A stretch of DNA of 57,948 bases from Bacteroides finegoldii DSM 17565. GTDB taxonomy: Bacteria > Bacteroidota > Bacteroidia > Bacteroidales > Bacteroidaceae. The translations under genes and the position numbers were made by a program. Position 1 is the stretch's first letter. Each line of letters starts with the position of its first letter. Below, piece after piece: positions 9,177 through 18,377 of this stretch. The DNA is taken from assembly GCF_000156195.1 (NCBI RefSeq), contig NZ_GG688325.1:161615-219562 (forward strand), in the 5' to 3' direction. The notes under the pieces are model-generated. The model saw only the letters and a program-made list of their open reading frames with translations. It was not told the DNA's origin and did not search any database.

Positions 9177-10301
9177 ATGAAAAAGAAAGTATTATTTATA
9201 GACAGAGACGGAACGTTGGTTATCGAACCGCCCATCGACTATCAGCTCGACTCATTGGAGAAGTTGGAGTTCTATCCGAAAGTATTCCGCAACTTAGGCT
9301 TTATTCGTAGTAAACTCGATTTCGAATTTGTAATGGTCACCAATCAGGATGGACTGGGTACTTTTTCTTTTCCGGAGGAAACCTTCTGGCCTGCTCACAA
9401 TCTGATGTTAAAAACGTTGGAGGGTGAGGGAATTACTTTTGACGAGATTCTGATTGACCGAAGTTTTCCAGAAGATAATGCTCCTACCCGTAAACCGCGT
9501 ACCGGTATGTTGACCAAATATCTGGATAGCCCGGAATATGATCTTACCGGGAGTTTTGTTATCGGTGATCGTCCTACGGATGTGGAACTTGCCCAAAATT
9601 TAGGGTGTCGTGCCATTTATTTGCAGGATTCTACAGAAAGTCTCAAAGAAAAAGGGTTGGAAGAAGTCTGTGCCCTTGCAACTACGGATTGGGATCGGAT
9701 AGCCGAGTACTTGTTTGCCGGTGAGCGGAAAGCGGAAGTACAGCGCACCACCAAAGAGACAGATATCTATATAGCTTTAAATCTTGATGGAAATGGAATG
9801 TGTGATATCTCTACCGGTCTTGGCTTTTTCGATCATATGCTAGAACAGATTGGAAGACATTCCGGCATGGATTTGACAATTCGTGTGAAAGGAGATCTGG
9901 AAGTGGATGAACATCATACCATCGAAGATACTGCTATTGCATTAGGAGAATGTATTTACCAGGCTTTAGGTAGTAAGCGTGGAATTGAACGTTATGGCTA
10001 TGCTTTACCGATGGATGATTGTCTTTGTCAGGTTTGTCTGGACTTTGGCGGACGTCCTTGGCTGGTGTGGAATGTGGAGTTTAAACGCGAGAAAATAGGA
10101 GAAATGCCTACAGAAATGTTCCTTCATTTCTTCAAGTCATTGAGCGACGCTGCAAAGATGAATCTGAATATCAAAGCGGAAGGACAGAATGAGCACCATA
10201 AGATAGAAGGAATCTTTAAAGCCCTTGCACGTGCTTTGAAGATGGCGATTAAGAGAGATATTTATCATTTCGAACTTCCATCTAGTAAGGGGGTGCTTTG
10301 A
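9177..10301 (+). CDS. hisB: Bifunctional histidinol-phosphatase / imidazoleglycerol-phosphate dehydratase
   Basis: A 374-residue fusion enzyme. Residues 1 to about 165 are a HAD-type phosphatase with the nucleophile motif DRDGTL at the start and [13 protein letters not shown] later. The rest is the dehydratase domain with [31 protein letters not shown] and [18 protein letters not shown], the His/Glu-rich metal sites. It carries out two non-adjacent steps of histidine synthesis, as in enteric HisB. It is the last his gene in the window; hisH, hisA, hisF and hisIE are absent here and must be encoded elsewhere. Confidence 0.97.
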   Translation: MKKKVLFIDRDGTLVIEPPIDYQLDSLEKLEFYPKVFRNLGFIRSKLDFEFVMVTNQDGLGTFSFPEETFWPAHNLMLKTLEGEGITFDEILIDRSFPEDNAPTRKPRTGMLTKYLDSPEYDLTGSFVIGDRPTDVELAQNLGCRAIYLQDSTESLKEKGLEEVCALATTDWDRIAEYLFAGERKAEVQRTTKETDIYIALNLDGNGMCDISTGLGFFDHMLEQIGRHSGMDLTIRVKGDLEVDEHHTIEDTAIALGECIYQALGSKRGIERYGYALPMDDCLCQVCLDFGGRPWLVWNVEFKREKIGEMPTEMFLHFFKSLSDAAKMNLNIKAEGQNEHHKIEGIFKALARALKMAIKRDIYHFELPSSKGVL

Positions 10302-10370
10302 CTGTTGCATGATTGGGTAAAGCATTATATTTGAGATTAATATGTTGTAACATAGTGTATTTATATAGTA

Positions 10371-10462
10371 CTGTGACATTTTTGTTTCTCCCTCTATAAT
10401 ACTTAGAATAAATACAAAAATGTCACAGACAAAATGCCTGCCAAAATGAAATTTTTGTCAGG
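10371..10462. terminator. Paired hairpins between convergent hisB and nadE
   Basis: A perfect 15-bp inverted repeat (10371-10385 with 10414-10428) encloses 28 bp. It is followed by a second stem, CCTG-CAAAA with TTTTG-CAGG (about 10437-10462), ending 6 bp before the nadE stop. The position suggests transcription termination for both genes. The long loop of the first repeat is unusual for a terminator. Confidence 0.55.
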
Positions 10463-10467
10463 AGGAA

Positions 10468-12393
10468 TTATAAGTTTTCTATTTCTTTAAGCCACATGGC
10501 GAAACTCGCATCACTCGGCATTCTCCAGTCTCCTCTCGGGCTGATGGAGATGCTTCCCACTTTAGGACCGTCCGGCAGGCATGAACGTTTGAACTGCTGA
10601 TTGAAGAAACGGCGGAAGAAAGTGGATAGCCATTTCTTGATTGTCTCTTCATCATACACCCCTCCGAATGCGATATTTGCTAGATAATAAATCTTTGACG
10701 GGCGGAAACCGAAACGCAGGAAATAATAGAGGAAGAAATCATGCAGTTCATAAGGACCTACCAGATCTTCCGTTTTCTGTTTGATATCCCCGTTTTCATC
10801 TGCCGGAATCAGCTCTGGGCTGATAGGAGTATCTACTATGTCGAGCAGGGTAGCTTTGGATTCCTCATCCACGCCATTTTTCGCCACCCACTGTACCAGA
10901 TATTTCACGAGCGTTTTGGGTACACCGGCATTGACACCATACATGGACATGTGGTCACCATTGTAGGTTGCCCATCCTAAAGCTAGTTCCGACAGGTCTC
11001 CCGTACCTACAACCATCCCCCAGGTCTGGTTGGCGATATCCATTAATATTTGTGTACGTTCGCGTGCCTGTGAGTTTTCATATGTGACATCATGTACGTT
11101 TACATCATGGTCTATATCTTTGAAATGTTGGATGCAGGCATCCTTGATACTGATTTCGCGGATGGATATGCCCAATGAATTCATCAGATTGACAGCATTG
11201 TGGTAAGTCCGGTCAGTTGTTCCGAAGCCGGGCATGGTAATACCGAGAATCCCCTTTCTTGACCATCCCAGTTTATCGAAAGTCTTCACGCAGACCAATA
11301 AGGCTAGTGTTGAATCCAGTCCGCCGGAAATACCGACTACGGCAGTCTTTGCTCCGGTATGGACGAGACGTTGTGTCAGTCCTGCTACTTGGATGGAAAA
11401 AACTTCTTCACAATGTTCATGCAGTTCATTGTCTTGCGGCACGAAAGGATGAGCATTGAATTTACGGGTTAAATTCAGCTCTTTACTGTTTACAAACTCC
11501 GTTGCAATGGCAATCGCCCTTTTGCCTTCCAAGTTAGCTTGGCTGGCAGCGAAAGTCGTATTCACTCTCCGTTCCGCCCGGATACGTTCCACGTCAATTT
11601 CGCTTACAACCAATTGTTCCTCCATGCTGAAACGCTCGCTTTGTGCAAGAAGCGTTCCGTTTTCATAAATCAATCCGTTGCCTGCGAAAACCACATCTGT
11701 AGTAGATTCTCCGAAGCCGCAGGATGAGAATACATATCCGGCGATACAACGTGCGGATTGCTGGCTGATAAGTGAACGGAGATAACTATGTTTTCCGATT
11801 CCTTCATTGTCGGCGGACATATTGAATATGATCTCCGCCCCTTGCAGTGCGAGGGAGGAGCCGGGTGGGATGGTGGCCCAGAGGTCTTCGCAAATTTCAA
11901 TGCCAAATGTGGTGTCCGAAGTTTCGAAAAGGAGATTGGCGCCAATCGGGACAACTTGTCCACACAGGCGTACCGTCTCAGTTCTTAATTGAAGTGCGGA
12001 AGTAAACCAGCGCTGTTCGTAGAACTCTTTGTAATTGGGCAGGTATGTTTTGGCGGTGACACCTAATATTTTCCCTTTTTGGATGGTTACGGCTGCATTG
12101 ATTACCGTTGAATTGACGATAACGGGCATGCCGACAATGGATATGATATCCAGTTGGCGGGTATTGTTCAATATCTGCATTAACCCCATTTCGGCTTCTT
12201 CAAGCAGAAGTTGCTGGCTGAACAGATCACCGCAAGTATATCCCGTAATGCTCATTTCCGGGAACAGGATGATTTGCACCCCTTTTCCTTCGGCTACAGC
12301 AATCAGACTTTCTATCTTCTCCACATTGAATTTACAGTCGGCCACTTTTACGTGCGGTACGGCTGCTGCTACTTTTACAAATCCGTAATTCAT
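10468..12393 (-). CDS. nadE: Glutamine-dependent NAD+ synthase
   Basis: A 641-residue two-domain enzyme that makes NAD from deamido-NAD, ATP and glutamine. The N-terminal nitrilase-like glutaminase has FPEMSITGYTCGDLF (catalytic Glu) and FGIEICEDLWA (catalytic Cys). The C-terminal synthetase has the ATP-binding loop GISGGLDSTLAL, then MVVGTGDLSELALGWATYNGDHMSMYGVN. Length fits the glutamine-using long form. It is transcribed towards the his operon and has its own -7 box at 12422-12429. Confidence 0.96.
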   Translation of the reverse strand: MNYGFVKVAAAVPHVKVADCKFNVEKIESLIAVAEGKGVQIILFPEMSITGYTCGDLFSQQLLLEEAEMGLMQILNNTRQLDIISIVGMPVIVNSTVINAAVTIQKGKILGVTAKTYLPNYKEFYEQRWFTSALQLRTETVRLCGQVVPIGANLLFETSDTTFGIEICEDLWATIPPGSSLALQGAEIIFNMSADNEGIGKHSYLRSLISQQSARCIAGYVFSSCGFGESTTDVVFAGNGLIYENGTLLAQSERFSMEEQLVVSEIDVERIRAERRVNTTFAASQANLEGKRAIAIATEFVNSKELNLTRKFNAHPFVPQDNELHEHCEEVFSIQVAGLTQRLVHTGAKTAVVGISGGLDSTLALLVCVKTFDKLGWSRKGILGITMPGFGTTDRTYHNAVNLMNSLGISIREISIKDACIQHFKDIDHDVNVHDVTYENSQARERTQILMDIANQTWGMVVGTGDLSELALGWATYNGDHMSMYGVNAGVPKTLVKYLVQWVAKNGVDEESKATLLDIVDTPISPELIPADENGDIKQKTEDLVGPYELHDFFLYYFLRFGFRPSKIYYLANIAFGGVYDEETIKKWLSTFFRRFFNQQFKRSCLPDGPKVGSISISPRGDWRMPSDASFAMWLKEIENL

Positions 12394-12421
12394 CTTATAC
12401 CTTATTTATATATAATGGGTG

Positions 12422-12429
12422 CAAAAATA
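12422..12429 (-). promoter_or_regulatory. -7 box for nadE
   Basis: On the reverse strand TATTTTTG matches TAnnTTTG, 28 bp upstream of the nadE ATG. Confidence 0.5.
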
Positions 12430-12475
12430 GAAAATAGTTTTGAATAATTGTCGTTTCTCCAGTGAATCCTTAAAA

Positions 12476-12525
12476 GGACGGTCTTCGGACGGTTTATGAT
12501 ACTGTTGGTTGCATAATCGGACGGT
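12476..12525. repeat. Three GGACGGT motifs between nadE and the SusC locus
   Basis: GGACGGT occurs at 12476-12482, 12487-12493 and 12519-12525, and TGTCAAAAAGATA occurs near 12527 and 12612. They sit in the 536-bp divergent gap. Spacing is irregular. They may be regulator sites, but no regulator gene is adjacent. Confidence 0.3.
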
Positions 12526-12660
12526 ATGTCAAAAAGATAGTTTATCTGTCTTTTAATATAAATTATGTTTAGTCTTATTTAATGATATAACTGATTTTTA
12601 GCAATATAAGCTGTCAAAAAGATATTTGTGGAATTTTGGTATAAAATATGCGACATTTTG

Positions 12661-12692
12661 TTTCTTATATTTAACTATAATATTTATATTTG
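12661..12692 (+). promoter_or_regulatory. Probable promoter of the SusC/SusD operon with long leader
   Basis: TATATTTG at 12685-12692 matches the -7 consensus, and TTTC at 12661-12664 lies 20 bp upstream as a near-match to TTTG. The mRNA leader would be about 230 nt, long enough to hold regulation, but I see no known riboswitch. A 64-codon frame at 12715-12909 in the leader shows no protein-like features. Confidence 0.5.
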
Positions 12693-12929
12693 TAGCCAAA
12701 TTTAAGTAATATAGATGCTTGTAACACTAAACAAACGAGCGATATTACTTGGTAGAGAAAATAAATTAAGGGTAGATGAACATACAACAGACTCACACGG
12801 TGGCAACACGAAAATCTTTTTTAGAAATTTGGCGCAACATCAAAAATCAGCCAAGTTAGCTTCTCTGTTTTGTTTTGATAAATCAATAAAAATAAATCAA
12901 TTTCATTAATTTTAATTTAAGTATCAAAG

Positions 12930-15875
12930 ATGAGAAAATCAATTCTCTTGTTTGTGCTCTTTTCTCTGATGAATATTCCTCTGTTGCTGTTTGCACAGGG
13001 AGGGTATCGGGTAACGGGACGCATTCTTTCGGCTGAAGACAATCAGCCTTTGATTGGCGTGTCTGTATTGGAGAAGGGTACATCAAATGGTGTAATTACA
13101 GATATTGATGGTAATTACAGTATCACAGTGACGAAATCTCCCGCCACTCTGCAATTTTCTTATATCGGGATGAGACCCGTAGACAGGCAGGTCACTGCTT
13201 CTACTCGTATTGACTTGTCGATGGAAAGTGATGCACAGCAGGTGGACGAAGTGGTGGTGGTAGCTTACGGTGTACGTAAGAAAGGTACCATAGCCGGTTC
13301 TGTATCCACCGTGAAAGCGGAAAAGATGGAAAATGTGCCTGCCGCCAGTTTTGACCAGGCATTGCAGGGGCAGGCACCGGGATTAATGGTGATGTCAGGC
13401 TCCGGTGAACCGAGTGTGGCCGCTTCATTTCAGATTCGGGGTATCAACTCTTTGAGTTCGGGAACTTCGCCGTTGTTTATCCTTGACGGGGTGCCGGTGT
13501 CTAGTGCTGATTTTAATACACTGAACCCTAGTGATATCGAATCAATATCCGTATTGAAAGATGCCTCCTCAACTTCCATCTACGGAGCACGTGCGGCAAA
13601 CGGTGTAGTGGTGATTACAACGAAACGCGGTCTGGCCCTGGACAAGGCGAAAGTGACGTTCCGCACCCAACTGGGTATTTCCCAACTGGCTCAGGACAAG
13701 TGGAATCAGATGAATACGGAAGAACGTATTCTTTTTGAGAAGGAAGTAGGATTGGATAAAGGAAAAGATTATGATATTCTGCGCAAAACAGATATCAACT
13801 GGCTGGACGTGGTGTTCAATAACAAAGCTATGTTGCAGAATTATGAAGTGTCCGTCAATCGTGCTACCGACCGTTTGAATTATTATGTGTCAGGCAACTT
13901 TTTCGACCAGGACGGAATTGCACAAGGATCAGGATTCAGACGTTACAATATGCGTGCAAATGCGGATGTGAAAGCTAGTAACTGGCTCAAAGTAGGTACT
14001 ACTTCCACTGTTTCTTATGAAGAGATAGAACAGGCACAAACAGGAGCGTATACTTCCGTAACTCCTATTTCCGCTTCACACTTCATGATGCCTTATTGGA
14101 ACCCTTACAAGGAAGACGGTTCGGTTGCTTCAACCAAAGACGGCAGCTGGACGGGAACCAATCAGAATCCGGTAGACTGGATGCAGAATAATCCCGTTAG
14201 CTATAAGAAGTATAAAGTACTGTCCACTTTGTATGCCGAAGTGAGCCCCGTTAGAGGGCTGACCATAAAGTCACAGTTTGCAGCGGATTATGCGCACATG
14301 ACAGCGTTCAGCCAGTCATTCCCCAGTTTTTCCACCAACAACAATTCGGGTACTGCGGGCCGTAGTTCGAATGACAGGCTTAGTCTGACAATTACAAATA
14401 CCGCCAACTACCATTTTACGCTGAAGGAAAAACATGATTTCAATTTCTTATTAGGACAGGAAGGGGTCGATGCCCAGTCAGAAGGGTTCTCCATTTCTAT
14501 GAGAGGGCAGAATAATGACCTTCTTACTAATATTTCGAACGGTACGTTGGCTGCTTCTTGGTCGGATACGGCGGCAGGAACCGTTTATTCCTATTCGTAC
14601 CTCTCTTTCTTCGGAAGAGGCGAGTATAATTACGACAGTCGTTATTATGCGGATTTCTCAGTACGTACCGATGCTTCTTCCCGTTTTGGTAAGGATAACA
14701 GATGGGGAGCTTTCTGGTCTGTGGGATTGATGTGGGACATGAAGAAAGAAAACTTTCTGAAAAAGTATGACTGGCTCACAACTATGCGTCTGGCTCTCAG
14801 TACGGGTACTTCCGGTAACTCGGACATCGGCTATTATGCATGGCAGTCTTTAGTGAAAGGCGGAATGGACTATATGGGCGAAACCGGTATTTACCCCGCG
14901 CAAAGTGGTAACTCCAATTTGAGTTGGGAGAAAACATGGACCACTAACTTGGCTTTACATCTGGGTTTCTGGAACCGGGTAAACTTGGATGTCGAGTTAT
15001 ATAATAAAAAGACTACGGATATGTTGATGGACGTTCCGCAATCTTATGCAGTGAATGGCTCAGGAAGCCGTTGGGACAATATCGGTGCAATGGTCAACCG
15101 CGGTGTGGAAGTCACAGTGAATGGTGATGTGCTCCGTACGAAAGATTTTTCATGGAATCTGAACGCCAACTTTTCGTATAATAAGAATAAAATTACCGAA
15201 CTTTACAATGGAGTAGATGAATACGAAATTGCAAGTGCCAATCTTAAATATGTGGTAGGGCATTCGGCTACTGAATTTTATATTAACCGCTATGCCGGAG
15301 TCAATCCTACTAATGGCGATGCGTTGTGGTATACCAAAGATGGTGAGATAACGACAGAATTCAGAGATTCCGATAAAGTGATGACCGGCAAGAGTTTTGT
15401 GGCTCCGTGGCAAGGCGGATTCGGCACAACATTAACATGGAAGGGCATCTCGCTGGCTGCACAGTTCAGTTGGGTGGCCGACCGTTGGGTGTTCAATAAT
15501 GACCGTTATCTGGATGAAGGCAATGGGCTGTTCGAAACATATAACCAGTCCAGCCGGTTGCTTTACGACCGTTGGAAGAAGCCGGGCGATGTGACGGATA
15601 TACCGCGTTATGGAGTTACTCCGCAAATGGATTCCCGTTTTTTGGAAGATGCTTCTTTCTTGAGATTAAAGAATTTGATGCTTAGCTACAACTTCCCTCA
15701 AACATTGCTCAAGAAGACTAATTTCCTGACGCATCTGCGGGTGTTTGCGCAAGGACAAAACCTGCTCACATTCACCAAATTCTCAGGGCTTGATCCTGAA
15801 GGCGTAAGCAATATGTATCAGGCACAATATCCTTCAACCCGCCAGTTCACTTTTGGCCTGGAAGTTTCATTCTAA
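12930..15875 (+). CDS. SusC/RagA-family TonB-dependent outer-membrane transporter
   Basis: A 981-residue protein with a signal peptide (ending near PLLLFAQGG) and a carboxypeptidase-like domain at about 25-100 (VTGRILSAEDNQPLIGVSV, GVITDIDGNYSI). The plug domain starts near GTIAGSVSTVKAEKMENVPA and has FQIRGINSLSSGTSPLFILD and SIYGARAANGVVVITTK. A large barrel follows, ending in TRQFTFGLEVSF with a terminal Phe. By family knowledge it imports substrate across the outer membrane with energy from TonB, beneath the SusD lid. It heads a block of genes on one strand down to 27801. The protease-rich context points to peptides, not glycans, as substrate; this is inference. Confidence 0.95.
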   Translation: MRKSILLFVLFSLMNIPLLLFAQGGYRVTGRILSAEDNQPLIGVSVLEKGTSNGVITDIDGNYSITVTKSPATLQFSYIGMRPVDRQVTASTRIDLSMESDAQQVDEVVVVAYGVRKKGTIAGSVSTVKAEKMENVPAASFDQALQGQAPGLMVMSGSGEPSVAASFQIRGINSLSSGTSPLFILDGVPVSSADFNTLNPSDIESISVLKDASSTSIYGARAANGVVVITTKRGLALDKAKVTFRTQLGISQLAQDKWNQMNTEERILFEKEVGLDKGKDYDILRKTDINWLDVVFNNKAMLQNYEVSVNRATDRLNYYVSGNFFDQDGIAQGSGFRRYNMRANADVKASNWLKVGTTSTVSYEEIEQAQTGAYTSVTPISASHFMMPYWNPYKEDGSVASTKDGSWTGTNQNPVDWMQNNPVSYKKYKVLSTLYAEVSPVRGLTIKSQFAADYAHMTAFSQSFPSFSTNNNSGTAGRSSNDRLSLTITNTANYHFTLKEKHDFNFLLGQEGVDAQSEGFSISMRGQNNDLLTNISNGTLAASWSDTAAGTVYSYSYLSFFGRGEYNYDSRYYADFSVRTDASSRFGKDNRWGAFWSVGLMWDMKKENFLKKYDWLTTMRLALSTGTSGNSDIGYYAWQSLVKGGMDYMGETGIYPAQSGNSNLSWEKTWTTNLALHLGFWNRVNLDVELYNKKTTDMLMDVPQSYAVNGSGSRWDNIGAMVNRGVEVTVNGDVLRTKDFSWNLNANFSYNKNKITELYNGVDEYEIASANLKYVVGHSATEFYINRYAGVNPTNGDALWYTKDGEITTEFRDSDKVMTGKSFVAPWQGGFGTTLTWKGISLAAQFSWVADRWVFNNDRYLDEGNGLFETYNQSSRLLYDRWKKPGDVTDIPRYGVTPQMDSRFLEDASFLRLKNLMLSYNFPQTLLKKTNFLTHLRVFAQGQNLLTFTKFSGLDPEGVSNMYQAQYPSTRQFTFGLEVSF

Positions 15876-15893
15876 ACATATAACTATAAAACA

Positions 15894-17423
15894 ATGAAGA
15901 ATAAGATAAAGATTTATTTGTTGTTGATAGCTTTGGGCATTGGCTCCGTATCATGTCTGGATAAGTATCCTGATGATGCTATCCAGGCCGGTCAGGCTAT
16001 CAAGACAGTGGACGATGCCAATCAAGCAATTATTGGCATCTATGCGGCATTCAAGGATGCTTCGCTCTATAGCGGACGTCTGACGTTGCTGCCCGATTTG
16101 CAGACCGATCTGGTGTATGCGGTCACCGGATATTCTAATCAATATGGTGATTTGTGGCGTTGGAACATATTGGCTACCAATGAAGATATTGAGGCAGTGT
16201 ATGGAGCTTTGTATTCCGTTATCAATCGTTGTAATTTTCTGTTAGATTACATTCCGGGCGTACAACAAAGCACGATAGACGATGATGCGCTCGACAAATT
16301 GGATATGATTCACGGCGAAGCCCTTTTTGCACGGGCGTTGTGTTATTCTGAATTGATTAAGCTGTTCTGTAAATCATACGAAAGTGATGCGGAAGCCGAA
16401 AACGAATTGGGAGTCGTACTCACTTCTCATTATGATTCGGTAGACAATACCCGCCGTGCTTCTTTAAAGGACTCTTACCAATTTATATTGGATGATCTTG
16501 AACTGGCTGCGGAATATTTGAAAATAGATGAAAACAGTGTGACAAAGGATGACCTTTACAGCACTCCATATATTAATGAATATACGGTTTATGCTCTCCG
16601 CGCCCGTGTTGCTTTATATATGAAGCATTATACTGAAGCCATCAAATATTCGACCAAAGTCATTGACAGCGGATACTATGTGCTTTCAAGTGCATCTATA
16701 CAATATGGAAGTACCGGACAGAGCTTCTATCAGTATATGTGGACGAATGATGCTTCCACCGAAATCATTTGGAAAGTTGGTTTTACGCCCACTTCCTATG
16801 GGGGAGCTTTAGGCACTATTTTCTTCAATTATGACTATTCAACGGTGCGTCCCGACTATGTGCCTGCAAAATGGGCGCTGGATTTGTATGATGCGTATGA
16901 TCTACGTTATTCGATTTTCTTCCAATCTTATTTAACCGGCTATCCGCATGCGTTGCAATGGCCGTTGCTTCAGAAATATTGGGGAAATACCGCTTTCATG
17001 GAAAGCTATAACATTCGCCACGTCTCCATGCCGAAACCGTTCCGATTGTCGGAGCAGTACCTCATTCGTGCGGAAGCATACTGCTTTAAAGATACGCCCG
17101 ACTACGGAAGTGCAGGCAAAGATCTAGGAACCTTGCGTGCCGCGCGTTATTCTTCGTATAGCGGTGGTGTGAGCCTTTCTGACAGAAATGCTTTGGAGGT
17201 GATTGAAGAAGAACGTGTGAAGGAGCTATATATGGAAGGTTTTCGTCTTCACGACTTGAAACGTTGGCACAAAGGGTTTGAAAGAAAGCCGCAAAGTGAG
17301 TCTCTGAGTAACGGCAGTAGCTTGAAAGTAGAGAAAGATGATTCGCGTTTTGTATGGCCGATTCCGCAAAATGAATTGGATGCGCCGGGATCAGACATCC
17401 AACCGAATGAAAGCAATAAATAA
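15894..17423 (+). CDS. SusD/RagB-family surface nutrient-binding lipoprotein
   Basis: A 509-residue lipoprotein with signal MKNKIKIYLLLIALGIG and lipobox GSVSC. SusD hallmarks are visible: ALFARALCYSELIKLF, TPYINEYTVYALRARVALYMKHYTEAIKYS (TPR-like helices), FRLSEQYLIRAEAYCF, and the C-terminal VIEEERVKELYMEGFRLHDLKRW. It acts as the lid and ligand-binding partner of the SusC upstream (18-bp gap). Confidence 0.94.
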   Translation: MKNKIKIYLLLIALGIGSVSCLDKYPDDAIQAGQAIKTVDDANQAIIGIYAAFKDASLYSGRLTLLPDLQTDLVYAVTGYSNQYGDLWRWNILATNEDIEAVYGALYSVINRCNFLLDYIPGVQQSTIDDDALDKLDMIHGEALFARALCYSELIKLFCKSYESDAEAENELGVVLTSHYDSVDNTRRASLKDSYQFILDDLELAAEYLKIDENSVTKDDLYSTPYINEYTVYALRARVALYMKHYTEAIKYSTKVIDSGYYVLSSASIQYGSTGQSFYQYMWTNDASTEIIWKVGFTPTSYGGALGTIFFNYDYSTVRPDYVPAKWALDLYDAYDLRYSIFFQSYLTGYPHALQWPLLQKYWGNTAFMESYNIRHVSMPKPFRLSEQYLIRAEAYCFKDTPDYGSAGKDLGTLRAARYSSYSGGVSLSDRNALEVIEEERVKELYMEGFRLHDLKRWHKGFERKPQSESLSNGSSLKVEKDDSRFVWPIPQNELDAPGSDIQPNESNK

Positions 17424-17445
17424 ATAGTTTTTAAAACCAATAGAC

Positions 17446-18363
17446 ATGAAAAAGATTATTATCGGATTATCGGTCATATTCACTCTCGCATTCGGATTCA
17501 CCGGCTGCGACACCGATTATGTTAAGTATAGCGGTCCCGATTATATCATGTTCTCCGATACATTGTCCGTGCTTCCGGTACAAAATAACGAGGAGTATTT
17601 CGATATACCGGTAGCGGCCACTGAAGCTTGCAGTTACGACCGTACATTGGGAGTGGAGATTCTGGATAAAAAGACGAATGCAGTGGAAGGATGGCATTTT
17701 TCCTTAGAGTCAAATACGGTAACTATTAAGGCGGGTGAGCGTATGGCGAATGTCCGTATACGTGGTATTTATGACAATATAGAGATTACCGATTCACTGG
17801 GAATGGTTCTTCAACTGGTCAGTAAGGAAGAATCGAAGTGGGAGCTTTACGGAACCGAAACGAAAGTGATTTTACAGAAAGTATGTCCGTTCGACATTCA
17901 TTTGTTTGAAGGTTATGCCTTGATTGTAACTTCCACCTATTTCAGCTCGTATATGCAGGGGGTAAGTCAACGATTGATCCGTACCGTAGTCGATCCGGAT
18001 TCGGAAAACACTATTATAATGAAGGACTACTTCTACAAAGGATATGACCTCAAAGTGAAGTTTACTACTGATGACCTGCTTAATCCGTTGATTGAAATGG
18101 AAGACCAGCCGTTTGCTGCTACTACGGATGCCTTTGATACCATTTATGGTGACTGGGAAGTGTGGGCATATCAATCGGGGTATTACATTTCTTATTATAG
18201 TAGTTGCGAAAGGTTTATGCTACAGTACATGACATTACATGTGCCGGGGATGCCTGCCGGAAAAGATGAAGTAGGTACTTATATCAATGTTGTGAAATGG
18301 GTCAGTGATGACGAAGCGCAGATTCTCATTGAAGAAGGCGTCAATAATTCAATAAAACAATAA
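17446..18363 (+). CDS. Accessory surface lipoprotein of the SusCD locus (DUF4984-like)
   Basis: A 305-residue lipoprotein (lipobox FGFTGC) directly after susD. The N-terminal part has a Calx-beta or DUF4843-like look (DIPVAATEACSYDRTLGVEIL, NTVTIKAGERMANVRI). The C-terminal part (DIHLFEGYALIVTSTYFSSY and GDWEVWAYQSGYYISYYSS) fits what I recall as a DUF4984-type domain. Such proteins commonly sit with SusCD pairs as surface accessory subunits. Specific function unknown. Confidence 0.65.
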   Translation: MKKIIIGLSVIFTLAFGFTGCDTDYVKYSGPDYIMFSDTLSVLPVQNNEEYFDIPVAATEACSYDRTLGVEILDKKTNAVEGWHFSLESNTVTIKAGERMANVRIRGIYDNIEITDSLGMVLQLVSKEESKWELYGTETKVILQKVCPFDIHLFEGYALIVTSTYFSSYMQGVSQRLIRTVVDPDSENTIIMKDYFYKGYDLKVKFTTDDLLNPLIEMEDQPFAATTDAFDTIYGDWEVWAYQSGYYISYYSSCERFMLQYMTLHVPGMPAGKDEVGTYINVVKWVSDDEAQILIEEGVNNSIKQ

Positions 18364-18377
18364 TAAAAAACAAAAAT

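Noticed and set aside
12715..12909. 64-codon frame in the SusC leader
   Set aside because: No ribosome-binding site, and an odd composition; more likely untranslated leader.
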